From positions 1 to 64,000 of the forward strand of contig PVNU02004129.1 of NCBI GenBank assembly GCA_003013855.2: a stretch of DNA of 64,000 nucleotides, written 5' to 3'. Every line of letters begins with the position of its first letter. The stretch's first letter is position 1. Source of the DNA: Liriodendron chinense (taxonomy: Eukaryota; Streptophyta; Magnoliopsida; Magnoliales; Magnoliaceae). Shown piece by piece: positions 23,440 through 34,876 of this stretch. The translations under genes and the position numbers were made by a program. Below the pieces are notes generated by a model that made no database searches, was not told where the DNA came from, and saw only the letters and a list, made by a program, of their open reading frames with translations.

Positions 23440-23730
23440 TGTGGGCCCTACCATGCTTTATGTGTTGTATCCACACTGTCTATTCATTTTTCCAAATCAT
23501 TTTAGAACATAAGTAAAAAAATGAGACATATCAAAAGCTCAAGTGGCTTGCAATAAGAATAATTACGTCTATCATTGAACTTACTATTATCTATAGTATG
23601 TTCCACTTGATCTTTGTATTTGTCTCATTTCCGGACTCATTTACTTAAATGGTTTGAAAGGATGAATAAGCATTATGAATATAACAGATACATCATGGTG
23701 GAGTCCACTGCATCATGGTGGAGCCTACCG
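23440..23730. mobile_element. Short family M derivative
   Basis: Both arms are present ('gtgggccctaccatgctttatgtg' and 'cagatacatcatggtggagtcc') but the central part is deleted. The last 20 bp are duplicated ('gcatcatggtggagcc'). Confidence 0.6.
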
Positions 23731-23984
23731 CAATTTTGCTTTGAAAAGATGTTGAAATTTGCATTTGTTTTGAGTTAGAATTCCATCTCTCTATCAAATA
23801 GGTGTAAAAATCATATTATACTTTTAATACAATTTAACTTTGATTTACCTTCAATCAAACAGTAGCAATAATAAGAATGTGATTCTTCCCGGCAAGCCAA
23901 GCAAATTGGAGGGCCCATATCTCCAGACTGGGCCCGCTGTTTCCTATGATGCGGTCCACTTGAGCTTTGGCCGTGCTTTTTTGT

Positions 23985-24395
23985 ATATCCACGCCGTCCA
24001 TCCGTTTATCCAGCCTACTTGAGGATGGGTTCTCAAAAATTATGCAGATCCAAATCTCAAGTTGACCATACCACTGGAAACACTGGTGATTGAGTGCCCC
24101 ACCATTAAAAATTCCAAAGAGCTCATCATAAGGGTTTAGTAATGTTTATTTGCAATCCAAGCTGTTGATAGTGTCAAGAATATCTGGATAAAGGGAAAAT
24201 ATAAATATCAGATTGATCCAAAAATTTTGTGGCCCACAAAAAAGTTTTTAATGGTCGTTCATCACTGTTTCTAGTGGTATGTACCACTTCAGATTTGGAT
24301 CTTCTTAGGGTTTGGGATCATGTCTTAAAATGAGATGTAAAAACAGATGAACGGCGTGGATATATAAAAAAAATACATCAAGATGGCCCCGCACG
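23985..24395. mobile_element. Family M MITE, near full length
   Basis: Left arm 'tatatccacgccgtccatccg' pairs with right arm 'gaacggcgtggatatat'. Central 'gtaatgtttatttgcaatccaagctgttgat' block is present. Confidence 0.7.
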
Positions 24396-24441
24396 ATTAG
24401 GGTAACCGGTCCATTAGGGTATGCAAGTGCATTTACAATGG

Positions 24442-24589
24442 ATTAAAACCCTTCACTCTCCAACCGTACCAACAGCTCTGCTCCCGCCCCTCTCTCCGCC
24501 CGCGCAATCCAACGGCACCAACCCAGCTTCTCTCTCTGGAGCAATCAACTCTGCCTTGCTGCCATTGCAACAGAGGATCTTAAACAGGT

Positions 24590-24597
<8 letters not shown>
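24442..24597 (+). other. Candidate untranslated first exon of the 30129-30497 gene
   Basis: A GC- and CT-richer tract with plant 5'-leader character ends in AAACAG at 24597, followed by GTTCGCC, a possible though weak splice donor, and then a (CT)n run typical of first introns. The next downstream gene on this strand is the 122-residue frame, preceded at 30020 by a splice acceptor. The link is inferred and would imply a 5.4-kb leader intron. Confidence 0.3.
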
Positions 24598-24625
<28 letters not shown>

Positions 24626-25030
24626 TGATCTAGCTATCTATCTATGATCTTCAACTAAAATCAATATCTGTGGATTAATGATGGGAGGGGTATTTTGTAT
24701 TGAGAGAAACTGTAGGAAAGGAAGGAGGTTTCTTAGGGCTCTGCTTGGATTGAGAGAAACCGAAGGAAAAAGGGTTTCGCGAGAAACCCTCTTTTCCGTC
24801 GTTCTATCCCCTACGTTTCCTTTTCCCGTTTTTCCAGCTGACTGTGAAGTTTCAGTCTTTTTGGAAAGAGATATTTTGATACTTTGGCAGAGTATTATGG
24901 ATGATATAGAAGCACTTTAAAATTGCATACATTCCATGCTAGAAATTCTAATTAAACCATCTAAATGCTGTCTCAGATGCATCATGAACCAAAAATTCTG
25001 ATTATTTCATTATCTGACTATTAGATAGAA
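24598..25030. other. Possible first-intron sequence, no gene called
   Basis: The frame at 24678-24920 has two similar 'attgagagaaac' stretches about 53 bp apart and a pyrimidine-rich tail. I see no domain and no matching copy. Confidence 0.3.
24602..24623. repeat. (CT)n microsatellite
   Basis: About eleven CT units just after the candidate splice donor. Confidence 0.85.
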
Positions 25031-25506
25031 GGAAGCGGATTGCGTCCTGCCCCTGACTGTGACAATTAAGTGTATGGGTTTTATGCATGCCATCCATCCA
25101 TTTTTCCAGATCACTTTAGTGCATGAGCCCAAAACTGAGGCAGATCCAAAGCTCAAGTGGACCACACCATAGGAAGCAGTGGTGATAATGACATCCACCA
25201 TTGAAACCTTCCTAGGGGCCACTGTGATGTTCATCTGCCATCAAACCTGTTAATAAGGTCATATAGACGTGGATGAAGGGAAAACACAAATATCAGCTTG
25301 ATTCAAAACTTCTGTGGCACCCAAAAAGTTTTTAATGGTGGGTGTTCAATCCCCACTGTGGTCCACTTGAGCCTTGGATCTACCTCATTTTTGGGCTCGT
25401 ATTCTAAAATGATATGGAAAAATGGATGGATGGTGTGGATGAAACCCATACATCATGGTAGGCCCCACCGATTCGTCCAGGCATGAACAAGACACAATCC
25501 GCTTCC
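25031..25506. mobile_element. Family M MITE, complete, with target duplication
   Basis: The element runs from AGGAAGCGGATTGCG to CACAATCCGCTTCC and both long arms are clear. TAGATAGA is repeated exactly at 25023-25030 and 25507-25514, with one further mismatched base, consistent with a decayed 9-bp target duplication. This shows that 'GCGGATTG' words are the true family ends in this subfamily. Confidence 0.8.
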
Positions 25507-27523
25507 TAGATAGATTGGTGGAGCATTCAATCACCTAAGTTCAACCATCCAAGTATTTACAACCAAAGGATAGCTTTGTCCAACCAATCTAGTTTTTGGA
25601 TTGTGACTTAGTGACAGTGGTTGTCACAATTTAGTTTGTTTAATTTGAGTTAATATATGCCATATATACCATTTTCAAGTGCTGGCTATTCATACATTTG
25701 CCGGACTATCAAATAGCTCCCCGTTTTGAGAAGATTTGTGTAAGAGGTGATGTGGTAACTTTTGTTGAGCATCACATGGCTCTCACTGTTTTTGTGTGTA
25801 AGATCCACTCTATTAGGTGTGCCCCTTAATGTTGGGTAGTCGGACTGAAAATTGGTCTGACCTGTAAGTCAGGTGGGCCGTGCGGCCCGTGCCATAGGCA
25901 ACAATAGGAAGTAAATGCCTTCCGCAGGTTTGTGTGTAAGGCCAACTGCCATGTCCATGTTCCATTTGACCCATTTAGCTAGTTACATTGTTCCACATCA
26001 AATGTAGAGGATGCCACACTTCAGAAATAGTGTTTTGCTCACTGATTGGGAAACTTACCCAATTTCTTGAGAAAAAAAATGTTGTTGATAACCAACCATG
26101 GAAAATGGTGTAAACTAGTGTTTCCTTTCTCCAAGCTGTTTTTTTTAGCTTGTGATCTGCCTGAGAAATGCTTGGGCTCTGGCCCAGCATAAACCTTTTG
26201 GGTCGGGCCTGGGTTGGACTATTTTGGCTTGTCATGGGCCCGGGTCAGATGCGGGCTCATGTTGTACAACACGGGCTGGGCCTGGACAGAGCTTGGTCCG
26301 GTCCTAATTCAGCCCATTGAAACCCCTATATTAAGGATTTGGTGCTCTCATTGAACCTCGATCTCCTTTTTCTCCAAACCCTAGCCCTGGTCTCATCTTT
26401 TTCTACTGCATCTCCTTCTCTAACACTGGTCACTTCTAGTGTCGCTAGCAGCGCTGCCGCTTCCAGCAACAATGTCACCCACCAAAGGGTAGTGCCATCT
26501 CCGGTGTTGCCAGCATAGGGCGGGATAAATGTGAACCCGCACACATAATGGTGTTTACCATGAAGACTAGAAGAGTAACAACCTCACTGTGATGGGTTTG
26601 GCTACTTTCCTCTATGTAGTCAAAGACCAGTGGGCCATTGAAGATATCTATGTCAGCTAAGAAGATCTGGGAAATTGTGGCTAAGATGTTCTTTCATTGA
26701 GATGACATAGCAAGAACCTATCAGTTGCATCGAGAAATCATCAACATGCAACAAGGGATGGAGTGAGCTAGCTTACAATGTGTATCTCATTGAGATCATG
26801 GCTAAATAGTGGAAATGGTTAGAAAAAGCTGTATATATGAGTTTCTTGGAGGTCGTAGTTCTGTTAAAATTTCAAAAGTATTATTTTGATGTTTTACAGT
26901 AGCATAGATATGGAAATAGAAGTTTTTCTTTTTAGAAATATGGACCACCTAATGAATGGATCAGCTTGATTTTGGGGCTACAATGTCTATACATTGTTAA
27001 CCTCCTGATGAACGGTTTGGATCTTATGCTTGTCTGCTGTGTATGGCAGATCTGATGGCATGTACTACTTGCTACAATCCAAGGGGCTTAACAAACTCAT
27101 TGGACATCTCTATCACATGAGTGAAATTTTTTGTGGGTTTTGCTATGCCTAAGTATCTAGCTGTCAGATATAGGAAATGGTTAGGTGATTCAAGCCATGG
27201 AGCTTATGCGATACATATTTGATGATGGTTGCCTCATAAAATTTCAAGATTGAAAAATCCTAAATTTTTTGTCAATTGGTCTAGTAGTCCATATTCAAAG
27301 GAAAATAGTTGAATGAACAAAGAGTTTAAACGTATCAGTTAGGGTGGCAATGGCCTAGGCTAGGATCAGGTCCGACTCAACACAAAAGGCCCAAGCCCAG
27401 CATGGGTTTAGCAGTAGGTTCAAGCCAAAGCCCAGAAAAATTTAGTTGGGCACGGACCCAGCTAGCCCAAAAATTGATAAAATCCCTATTTCCCACCTGA
27501 ATGTTCTTAATCAATCTGTTCAA
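25507..27523. other. No gene called; decayed repeats
   Basis: 26150-26320 is rich in 'gggcc/ggccc' words ('catgggcccgggtcag') like the GGGCC tracts elsewhere. 26335-26530 has 'ctccaaaccctagccctgg', a common plant leader phrase, but no supported frame. About 27340-27780 may be one more MITE ('tagggtggcaatggc'). Confidence 0.35.
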
Positions 27524-27541
27524 AAAAAAAAAAAAAAAAAA

Positions 27542-27596
<55 letters not shown>
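27524..27596. repeat. Poly-A run followed by (GA)n
   Basis: About 25 A residues, a TG, then about 24 GA units. The antisense frame through it (27377-27598) is low-complexity only. Confidence 0.9.
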
Positions 27597-28937
27597 AATG
27601 GTCTACATTCAAGATGCTTTGGTTGTCTAATTGAGGATTAGAATTGTGTATTTGTAGGATATAACACATGTATATATGAGTTCGGGTTAGACAGGGCGAA
27701 AATGGAATTAGCTGAAGCCCAGCCTATGGGCCGAGATGATAGGTTCAAGCCTAGCCCATGGGCTATATACTTTAAGGTCGCCATTAACATTTTTCTACAC
27801 TACCTTGCTTTGTAGGCTTTTACATGGCTATAATTGTCTGATTTGTGTATCTGTCCATTTTTTATTCATAGTGGGTCCCCGAAATGGTTAATTGTGATTG
27901 ACACTTCAACCTAACATGTGTAAGTGGAGAGATGGCTCCACACTATTCAAATGTCTTTTGGCACTAATAAATTAGATGGAAATGACAGAAAGGGCATTTT
28001 GGTAAGTTGGGAGGTTATCCTGACATAGTTTCCTAGGTGCGTGAAAGTAAACAGAAATAAAAAGGAGTTAAGATATTTTAATTAAAGAATTGGAAGTATA
28101 TTGGTGTAATTTCATAATGAGTATAAGATCATATGTGAAATCCCTAAATATGAATACCTTGCATCCTTGTGGGTGCGAATCAACGTAGCATACTCTCACT
28201 ATTGTAACTTATCTCTAATATATGTAATACGAATAGCCAGAGTTATATTTTATGGTGGTTAGTTTTTTAAGAGTTTGTTATCAAGATTGAAATTTTGGCT
28301 TTATACAGTAAAGAATATCACATTGTCCCTTTTGGCATTATTCAGCTATGATTCCTTGAGAATCCCACAACTAGTTGGGTGCTGAATCAGGTGTATAGCT
28401 CCCTTTCAAGGGTGAAAGAATTTATGGTTACTGATGCTTGTCTTTGTGTATTTTAATGAAGTTTTCATTAGCGATGTCGTCTTGAGATGCACATTTCTGG
28501 AAAAAGTAGTTTTGATACGATGCACTTGGTGTTGAAAATCTCAACACTCGTGCTTTGAATCTTGAGAATTTATGTGTATGGCTGCATTTAAAAGAGGCAG
28601 AAGATGTTAGTGTTAAAGTTATGAATCCCAGAACCCTGAATCTGTATGCCTCAAGCCCCATCTGAGCCTCTAAGGTGTCTTGGTGTCCGAGTGCCAAATC
28701 TACGGTTCTTAGATATTTCACATGTCTGAAGAGCGGAGCATGAAGTAGTTGGATTGATTTTTGTCACCAACATCAGTTTTGGTTCAATAAAAGATGTATT
28801 CACTTCAACTCTATGACAAATTGAATGAGGTAAAATTACTTGTAGTGGTATTCCTATAGAAAAAAAAAATCCGCTTCTGAACTCTTATTTCCATGGAAAG
28901 TGTTTGGCTACAGACTGCTGAAATGTATTCCTGCTCC
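27597..28937. other. No gene recognised
   Basis: Single-copy-like sequence without clear repeats. A frame at 28428-28721 (-) shows no domain. If the candidate leader exon at 24442 is right, this stretch is intron. Confidence 0.35.
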
Positions 28938-29006
28938 TTTTTTTTTTTTTTTTGAGAGAGAACGGTAAAATTTATTAAGAAGCGCCGAAGCAAAAGAATA
29001 CAAGCC
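28938..29006 (-). mobile_element. LINE/SINE 3' tail insertion, 69 bp
   Basis: A T17 run (an A tail on the minus strand) is followed by sequence that on the minus strand reads 'cttaataaattttaccgttctc', like 3' ends of plant LINEs. CCTGCTCC is repeated exactly at 28930-28937 and 29007-29014, a short target duplication. Confidence 0.65.
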
Positions 29007-29014
29007 CCTGCTCC

Positions 29015-30020
29015 ATTTCATATACTGAAAAGTTTAAACACGTGAATTTAAAATGTCAATGTAGTCTATTCCAAAGATTCTCGCCCATGGAAGAATTAAG
29101 AACAATATGGCATTTGTGTGAATCTCAACCACTTGTTAGGTGGTCCATATGATGAAGAACCCACTGTGGAAACCAAGATTCTTAAAAAAATACGACATGA
29201 AATATTCGTGTTTTTCCTCATCCTCTATCCCCATCCCATAGTTATAGCGTTTGAATCAATAGAGAACCTTTCTTCTGTATGACACTTCAGGTTGTCCACA
29301 AATGTGTGAGGCCCACCTGATGAGTGGACCACTGCACTTTTGTGCCTGCGCACACTGAATGTGGGGCCTCGTTTCATGCCTGTGGATGTGCCGTCAAAAT
29401 AAACAGGCTTGTTCTTAGCCTCATACAGCCTCGGCTCAATGACTACCATATATCAAAGTGAATTGCATTTTCCTCATTCAAATTTTATTTACTCCAGCTG
29501 CGTTGTTGTTTAGAGCATGTAGGTTTACTAATAAATCGACTGGATTTCTATATGAAATGAAGCTAATAGAAGAGGACAGATGGTATTAGTCATGTTAATC
29601 CCCTCGGTGAGAATGATATCAAGTTCTCCGCAGCTTATGTGCTGTTGTACCGTCAAGTTAAACTTGAAGAAGTGAGGACCACAGTGGGTGTACCATCTCA
29701 GGCTGATTGTTTGACTTGTTGAAGAGTAGCACTTAGCATTTTGCATAGCGTGCTGATTTTTTCCGGTACTGCAGCAGATCAACTTTACTGCTTTGTGAAT
29801 ATTTTGTGAAGCATTGATCAATCTGATCGATCTTCCACTACTTGGGATGGATAAGTGGAGAGTTTTGGAATGCAATTTTCTCATTTCTTTTTTCCCAAGG
29901 AGAATTGCAAGTATATGTTATTCTTGTGCAGTCAATCTGGAATTTTTTTAAGCAAAAAAGTTCTTCTCGTTAATATGAAAATGCTGGCAACTGAATATCA
30001 ATGGTTATTTTGCCCAACAG
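29015..30020. other. Probable intron or upstream region of the 122-residue gene
   Basis: No repeats recognised. It ends in 'ttattttgcccaacag', a good plant splice acceptor at 30020, with a branch-point-like 'ctgaat' about 30 bases before. The frame at 29528-29884 (-) has no recognisable domain and no start context. Confidence 0.45.
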
Positions 30021-30128
30021 GGATGGGACACTAGAGCCTACTGTGCAGCTTGGCCTGTTGCAACTCATTCATTACTAAAAACCCTGTCTCCAAGGGCTGA
30101 AAAAGAAGGAAAGGAAACCCCGACAACT

Positions 30129-30497
30129 ATGGGTGCTGCTTCGTCTTCATCATCATTGTCTAACCAACAATTTCAAAGCCCTAGCAAGCGGTCATTAGGG
30201 CTGGTGGCAAATGCTTTGAAGAGGAAAGACAGCTTCATACAACTATTTTTCATGACGGGTATTCTCCTCCTCAGCATGAGATCCCTAGGCCAGAAGTACC
30301 ACATCAACGATCTCCATGAGGACACCGCCTCACTCAAAGAGGAGCAAGAATCCCTCGCCCAACGGATGCAGGACATCAAGAATGCTCTCCTCCATGAAGC
30401 CTCCCTCGACTCCTCTGGTGTCTTTGCTTCCCACTTACGTCTCCTCTTTAATGACGCTGACACCGACTCCCCTCCACCACCGCCTTCGGCCTCCTAA
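30129..30497 (+). CDS. Conserved plant protein of unknown function, single membrane segment plus coiled coil (122 residues)
   Basis: I recognise this as a small family widespread in flowering plants with no assigned function. Residues 1-30 are Ser/Gln-rich and basic (SSSSSLSNQQFQSPSKR). Residues 34-54 form a hydrophobic segment (FIQLFFMTGILLLSMRSLG), and 56-90 are a charged helix likely to be a coiled coil (DLHEDTASLKEEQESLAQRM). Then comes LLHEASLDSSGVFASHLRLLF, the best conserved stretch as I recall the family, and an acidic, proline-rich tail. The length is usual. The start is the first ATG after a splice acceptor at 30020, giving a leader of at least 108 bases. A polyadenylation signal AATAAA lies at 30638-30643, then an A run at about 30651-30661; with the single coding exon this leaves a retrocopy possible, but the frame is intact. 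Membrane placement is inferred from hydrophobicity only. Confidence 0.85.
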   Translation: MGAASSSSSLSNQQFQSPSKRSLGLVANALKRKDSFIQLFFMTGILLLSMRSLGQKYHINDLHEDTASLKEEQESLAQRMQDIKNALLHEASLDSSGVFASHLRLLFNDADTDSPPPPPSAS

Positions 30498-30637
30498 CTT
30501 AGGGGAATTACATTCACTCCTATCCATCTACAGTTTTAGCAAATATCTCATTATTTTGACTAATGGGGAAACCGAATGTGAAATTCTACTGTAGTGTTTG
30601 AATGCACAATCAATTTGAGTTGCAATTATTGGTTTGA

Positions 30638-30643
30638 AATAAA
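30638..30643 (+). terminator. Polyadenylation signal of the 122-residue gene
   Basis: AATAAA, about 140 bases after the stop codon, followed within 8 bases by an A-rich run. Confidence 0.6.
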
Positions 30644-30664
30644 GAAGAAGAAAAAAAAAAACAC

Positions 30665-31555
30665 ATCAACCCATTTTTGTGGACAGTTCAGTGGAACTAG
30701 TCAGATCCACTCTGTTCCGTTTTGGCCAGGAATTTTTCTTTATGTAAAATCATAAAATTAAAAGGACCTTTTACTGTTAGTAGGATTGAGTTTGAAGTAG
30801 AAATTGTACTCAGCTTTGATTTTTTTTTTTTTTTTTTTAAATTTTAAAAAACAGTTGTTTATTTGATCAATTGTTCCCCGCTTAATTGACCAGGTTTTAG
30901 AGTGACCCCATTTGTTAACCCTAGCATAGGATAATGGTCAACTTATCACATGTAGCTCTGTGATAACTTACCATGCAACATCTTTCTTGCCAACTTGTGT
31001 AGGATCATGTAAAGATCAGGATGCTTCGCTTAGGTGGACCGTGCCTAGAGAGTGGATTAGTCTAATTTTGAGTTGGTGGGCTTCATTATTGGGCCATGAT
31101 GTTGTACGTATGTGACACCATCATGTAGTTGGGTGTAGATGATCAGTCTGTGTCTATATTTAATATGGTTGAGCTAAAAAAACAGGAAGCATGGTTTTTT
31201 TTTTTTTTTTTTTTTTTTAATTGGAATTTTGGGTTTGAGCTTTGGGTGTTTATTACATTTGCAGCGGGACTTAACCCCAATTATTGTTGTATTTCCCATC
31301 TTTACCACCGTTGATTGTTGAGATGATTGAACAATCGTACACCATTTTATTAGAGGAACATCTAGTTGAATGGTTATCTGATCAATGTGGATTTTGGGAT
31401 CTTGGCTGATATGTTTGTGGTGGGATGACCATTTTAACTTGCGGTTGTTGGTTGCAACAGTTGGGTCAATAGAAATGTATCTAGGTCCAGTCAAGGAGAG
31501 GGAAAGAGAGTTGTTTGGATATGAGGGAAGTCATACTTGTTTTCACCATTTTAAG
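30665..31555. other. No gene; spacer with poly-T runs
   Basis: Poly-T at about 30820-30838 and 31195-31218. Frames here run through these tracts and are not called. Confidence 0.45.
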
Positions 31556-33575
31556 TGTCCATTTGGGTAGGCTTATCCAATGAAATCGAGATCAAGTCTA
31601 ATCCTAATCCTGATTCTGGTAGGTCCCATGCCCTCCAAGCGGATTTACCATGGTACAGTGGCGCTTTTCTCCACATAAATTCAATTATCAAAGTTGAGAA
31701 ATGCAGTAGTGCTCTCAGAGCACTATAAGTTATAGTGCTTGTAGTTGCTTTGGGACACTTAGACAATCCCCAATCCACTGATCTAGACTATTCATCACCA
31801 AAGCACATTTATGGGCTAGCATGCAAATATCATGCTGACTTGAGAATTGTTATCTATTTGATTAATGACATTTAATATGGATGGTGAGCATTATTTACAC
31901 AAAAATTAAGTCCAATCAACAATTTAATCCATCTATTTGTTAGAACCCATCATGGATTGCTCATGATTTAAAAGAGTGACTTGTGTTAGGCAATCCTAAC
32001 CATCCCATCCATGTATTGGAAAAGAATGGCTATAGAAAAAGCTCCAAATGAAGGATAAATTGGATCATCTGTCAGTGGGATTTCTGCACGCTAGCCAATG
32101 AAATGTGTCATGGACTTGATGGACAGTTCAGATTGATTGATTAGACTGTCCAACGATGTTCTGTATATCGGTGAATTATATAACCCCACTGAGGGGAAAA
32201 CATGCGCAAATACTATGAAAATCAGAAAATTCGAAGAAAATAGAAATTTTGAGTTTTAGGAGTTTTTTGGGATCTGGTTGAGGAGTGGATCTGGACTACT
32301 CTTCCATTTTTTGAAAAATTTTAATTATTTAAAATTTCAAGAATACAAAAATAAAATACCTTGAATACTATTTCATGAAAATCATTTTTTCTATTTATGG
32401 TTGAATGTTGATTAGTGATATGTAGCAATTTAAAAAAAAAAAAAAAATTCGGAGCTTTAAAGATTATGATTTTTTTTGTTTTAACTTTTAAAAGCTAATT
32501 AATTTATTTCATAATTATGTATGCATTGTATGGATGGATGTATGATGTGTGCGCCCACGCCTATGCATTGATGGATGGATGTGTTGTGCACATATAGATG
32601 GTTCATGGCTACGTGTTCGGATCATGGATGGATGTATTAATGTATATATATGCACCAATGGATGGATGGCCGGATGGTTGATTGGATCATGTATGTGTGC
32701 ATGTATGGATGAATGGTTGAATGGACAGATGGATGGATGGTTTGATGGATCACATGTGTACATATGTATGTATGCATGGATGGATGGATGCATGTTTAGC
32801 ATGCATGGATGGATGGATGGATGTATGAATGTATTTATGTATGTATGGATGGATGAATATTTATGTGTACATGGATGGGTGACCTTTTTTTTGATCGTTT
32901 AGAAACAATTTTAAGTGATTATTATATTCATAATGATATTATCAGTATGAAATGAACTTATTTTAATTACTATTACTATTGCACTAATTTTTTTTACAAC
33001 AGCCCATGCTTTAGACCCCTATTAAATGGAAACTTATTATGTATGGCTGTATTATGCATTTTTTTTTTATATTCTTAAAATATATATAAAGGTATGTATT
33101 TTTAGCATCTCTTCAAAATTCACTGAAAAATTCTACAATTCACCCCATTTCTCCCCAATGTTTCCCTCCCAATGCATGTTTCTGTATCCCCAATCAGTGA
33201 TATAGATTGTCCAAGTCAACCTGCAACTAGGACTATTATAACTAGTAGTGCTTTGAGAGCACTATAGCATTTCTCATGAGAGTTTCAGAGAAAATATATA
33301 AATGCCGTCAATACAATTTTCCAAAGGAAATGGCAGCTTAAGTATGGTGAAATTAGGGTCTGGTTGTTCGGCTCAGTGCTTAGATAGATTCTGTTTCAAC
33401 ACCAAGATCATGGGATTGAGTGCTCATGTGGTGTGGGTGTCTATAGGTGTGCGAGGTGTGGGTGTGTTAAAAAAAATGTACTGTGAAACTGATGTGGAGA
33501 GCAATAGGCCCACCAATATTGGGATTGGACTTAATCCCAATTATGCAAGATCCCTTACCCAAACGGACCCAAATA
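31556..33575. mobile_element. ~2-kb element with long degenerate inverted repeats around a minisatellite
   Basis: 31556-31790 pairs with 33180-33575 in inverted orientation: 'gtccatttgggtagg' with 'ttacccaaacggac', 'gtctaatcctaatcc' with 'ggattggacttaatcc', and 'gagaaatgcagtagtgctctcagagcac' with its complement near 33235-33280. The centre holds the GGAT minisatellite. No transposase and no clean target duplication were found. The family is unknown; the long arms resemble a foldback or Mutator-type element. Confidence 0.6.
32519..32880. repeat. Degenerate GGAT/ATGG minisatellite
   Basis: About 360 bp of imperfect 'atggatggatgg' with interspersed 'tgtatgtatg' and 'catgtgtaca'. Long frames on both strands (32515-32802 and 32549-32902) are products of the repeat, not genes. 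Confidence 0.9.
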
Positions 33576-33599
33576 GTTTCTTTGCTGATTATGCGCGCA

Positions 33600-33686
33600 G
33601 GTGAGCTTGTGTGGTCAGTCTCATGCTAGTGGGCCATGGCAAGGTGAGCTTGCGTGATCAATCTCATGCTAGTGGGCCATGGCAAG
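33600..33686. repeat. Two-copy tandem repeat, ~43-bp unit
   Basis: 'ggtgagcttg.gtg.tca.tctcatgctagtgggccatggcaa' type unit, present twice in a row with a few changes. Confidence 0.8.
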
Positions 33687-33814
33687 ATCACATCGGGCTC
33701 GCGTGGTTACACACTGGTGGCATCTTCAAACTTCCTCATTTGAATGCTTATTGCCTTTGTCACCTTCCTTCTCTTCAATTCAAAAGCAAAAACACATCAA
33801 CCCCTTGGGATAAA

Positions 33815-34262
33815 AGCTCTGTGCGCCTAACCATGATGTATGTGTTTTATCCATGCTGTCCATACATTTGTCACCTCATTTCAGGGCATAAAGCAAAAAA
33901 TGAGGCAGATCCAAATCTTAGGTGGACCACAACATAGGAAACAGAGGTGCTTGAATGCCTACCATTAAAAACTTTCTATGGCCCACCGTAATATCTATTT
34001 GACATCCAACCTGTTGATTTGGTCACATGAACTTGGATGGACCACAATGAAGGGAAAATACAAATATCAGCTTGAGCCTAAACTTTTGTGGCCCCCAAGT
34101 AGTTTTGAATGGTGGGTATTCAATCACCACTGTTTCTTATGGTGTCGTCCACCTAAGTTTTGGATTTGCTTCATTTTTGGCATCATGACCTAAAATGATC
34201 TATAAAAGCAGATGGATGGCATGGATGCAAGGCACATACATCATGGTGGGCCCCACAGTCGG
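33815..34262. mobile_element. Family M MITE, full length
   Basis: Left arm 'ccatgatgtatgtgttttatcc' and right arm 'cacatacatcatggtgggcc' pair well. Internal blocks are complete, with a small insertion 'atggaccacaatg' near 34037. Confidence 0.8.
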
Positions 34263-34437
34263 GGATCCACCAAGCCGTACCCCCATTTAAATGATCAATC
34301 CACATGCGCCACCAAATCTTGCGCGTCCTTAGTATTGGTTATATCACCAACCAAAAGCAGTAGCATTCCAATAGGATCTCAAGGACAAAAAGCATACCCT
34401 AGATGAAGGGTTGGCCGTTTCATGAATGCCATTTAAG

Positions 34438-34799
34438 TAGGGCTGTCAACGGATCAGATCATGGTTTGAATTTGATCCAATTTAATTGGATTCGGACCGT
34501 TTAATAATCAGATCAGATTCGGATCGATCCATATCCAATCCAATAACGATCTGATTATAAGAGGTATAAAAGGGAAAGAAAAAGGAAAAAAGAATTTATG
34601 TTGCACTAATTTTTTTTATAGAATTTATTTAAAGGGGATACATATAAAGAAATACTAATTTTGATCGGATTGGGTTCGGATAGGCTTGGATTCGAATTTC
34701 AAATAATTTAAGTAAATTGGATTTAGATCAGACACTTATGATCTGGATTAGATTTGGATCAACAATGATCTGGTCTGAATTCGATCCGTTGACAGCCTA
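34438..34799. mobile_element. hAT-type MITE, 362 bp
   Basis: Ends TAGGGCTGTCAACGGATC and GATCCGTTGACAGCCTA are inverted repeats. The flanks CATTTAAG (34430-34437) and CCTTTAAG (34800-34807) form an 8-bp target duplication with one mismatch, as expected for hAT. The interior is filled with 'gatcggatc/ggattcgga' words and has no gene. Confidence 0.8.
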
Positions 34800-34807
34800 C
34801 CTTTAAG

Positions 34808-34876
34808 GGTCTATATGGCCTAGATTGCATTTCATCTCCCACACCTGTATATGCAATCTAGACCATATAGACCCTT
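34808..34876. repeat. Short hairpin
   Basis: 'gggtctatatgg.ctagattgca' pairs with 'tgcaatctag.ccatatagaccc' across a loop of about 20 bp. Confidence 0.7.

Noticed and set aside
7550..25486. Many 60-110-residue frames with recurring 'GPTMMYVFY' or 'HEPKNEAD' peptides
   Set aside because: They are recurrent translations of family M arms on either strand, not a protein family.
30173..30463. 96-residue frame opposite the 122-residue gene
   Set aside because: Antisense shadow of the real coding sequence, with no domain.
32515..32902. Two overlapping frames of 95 and 117 residues
   Set aside because: Both are translations of the GGAT minisatellite on opposite strands.
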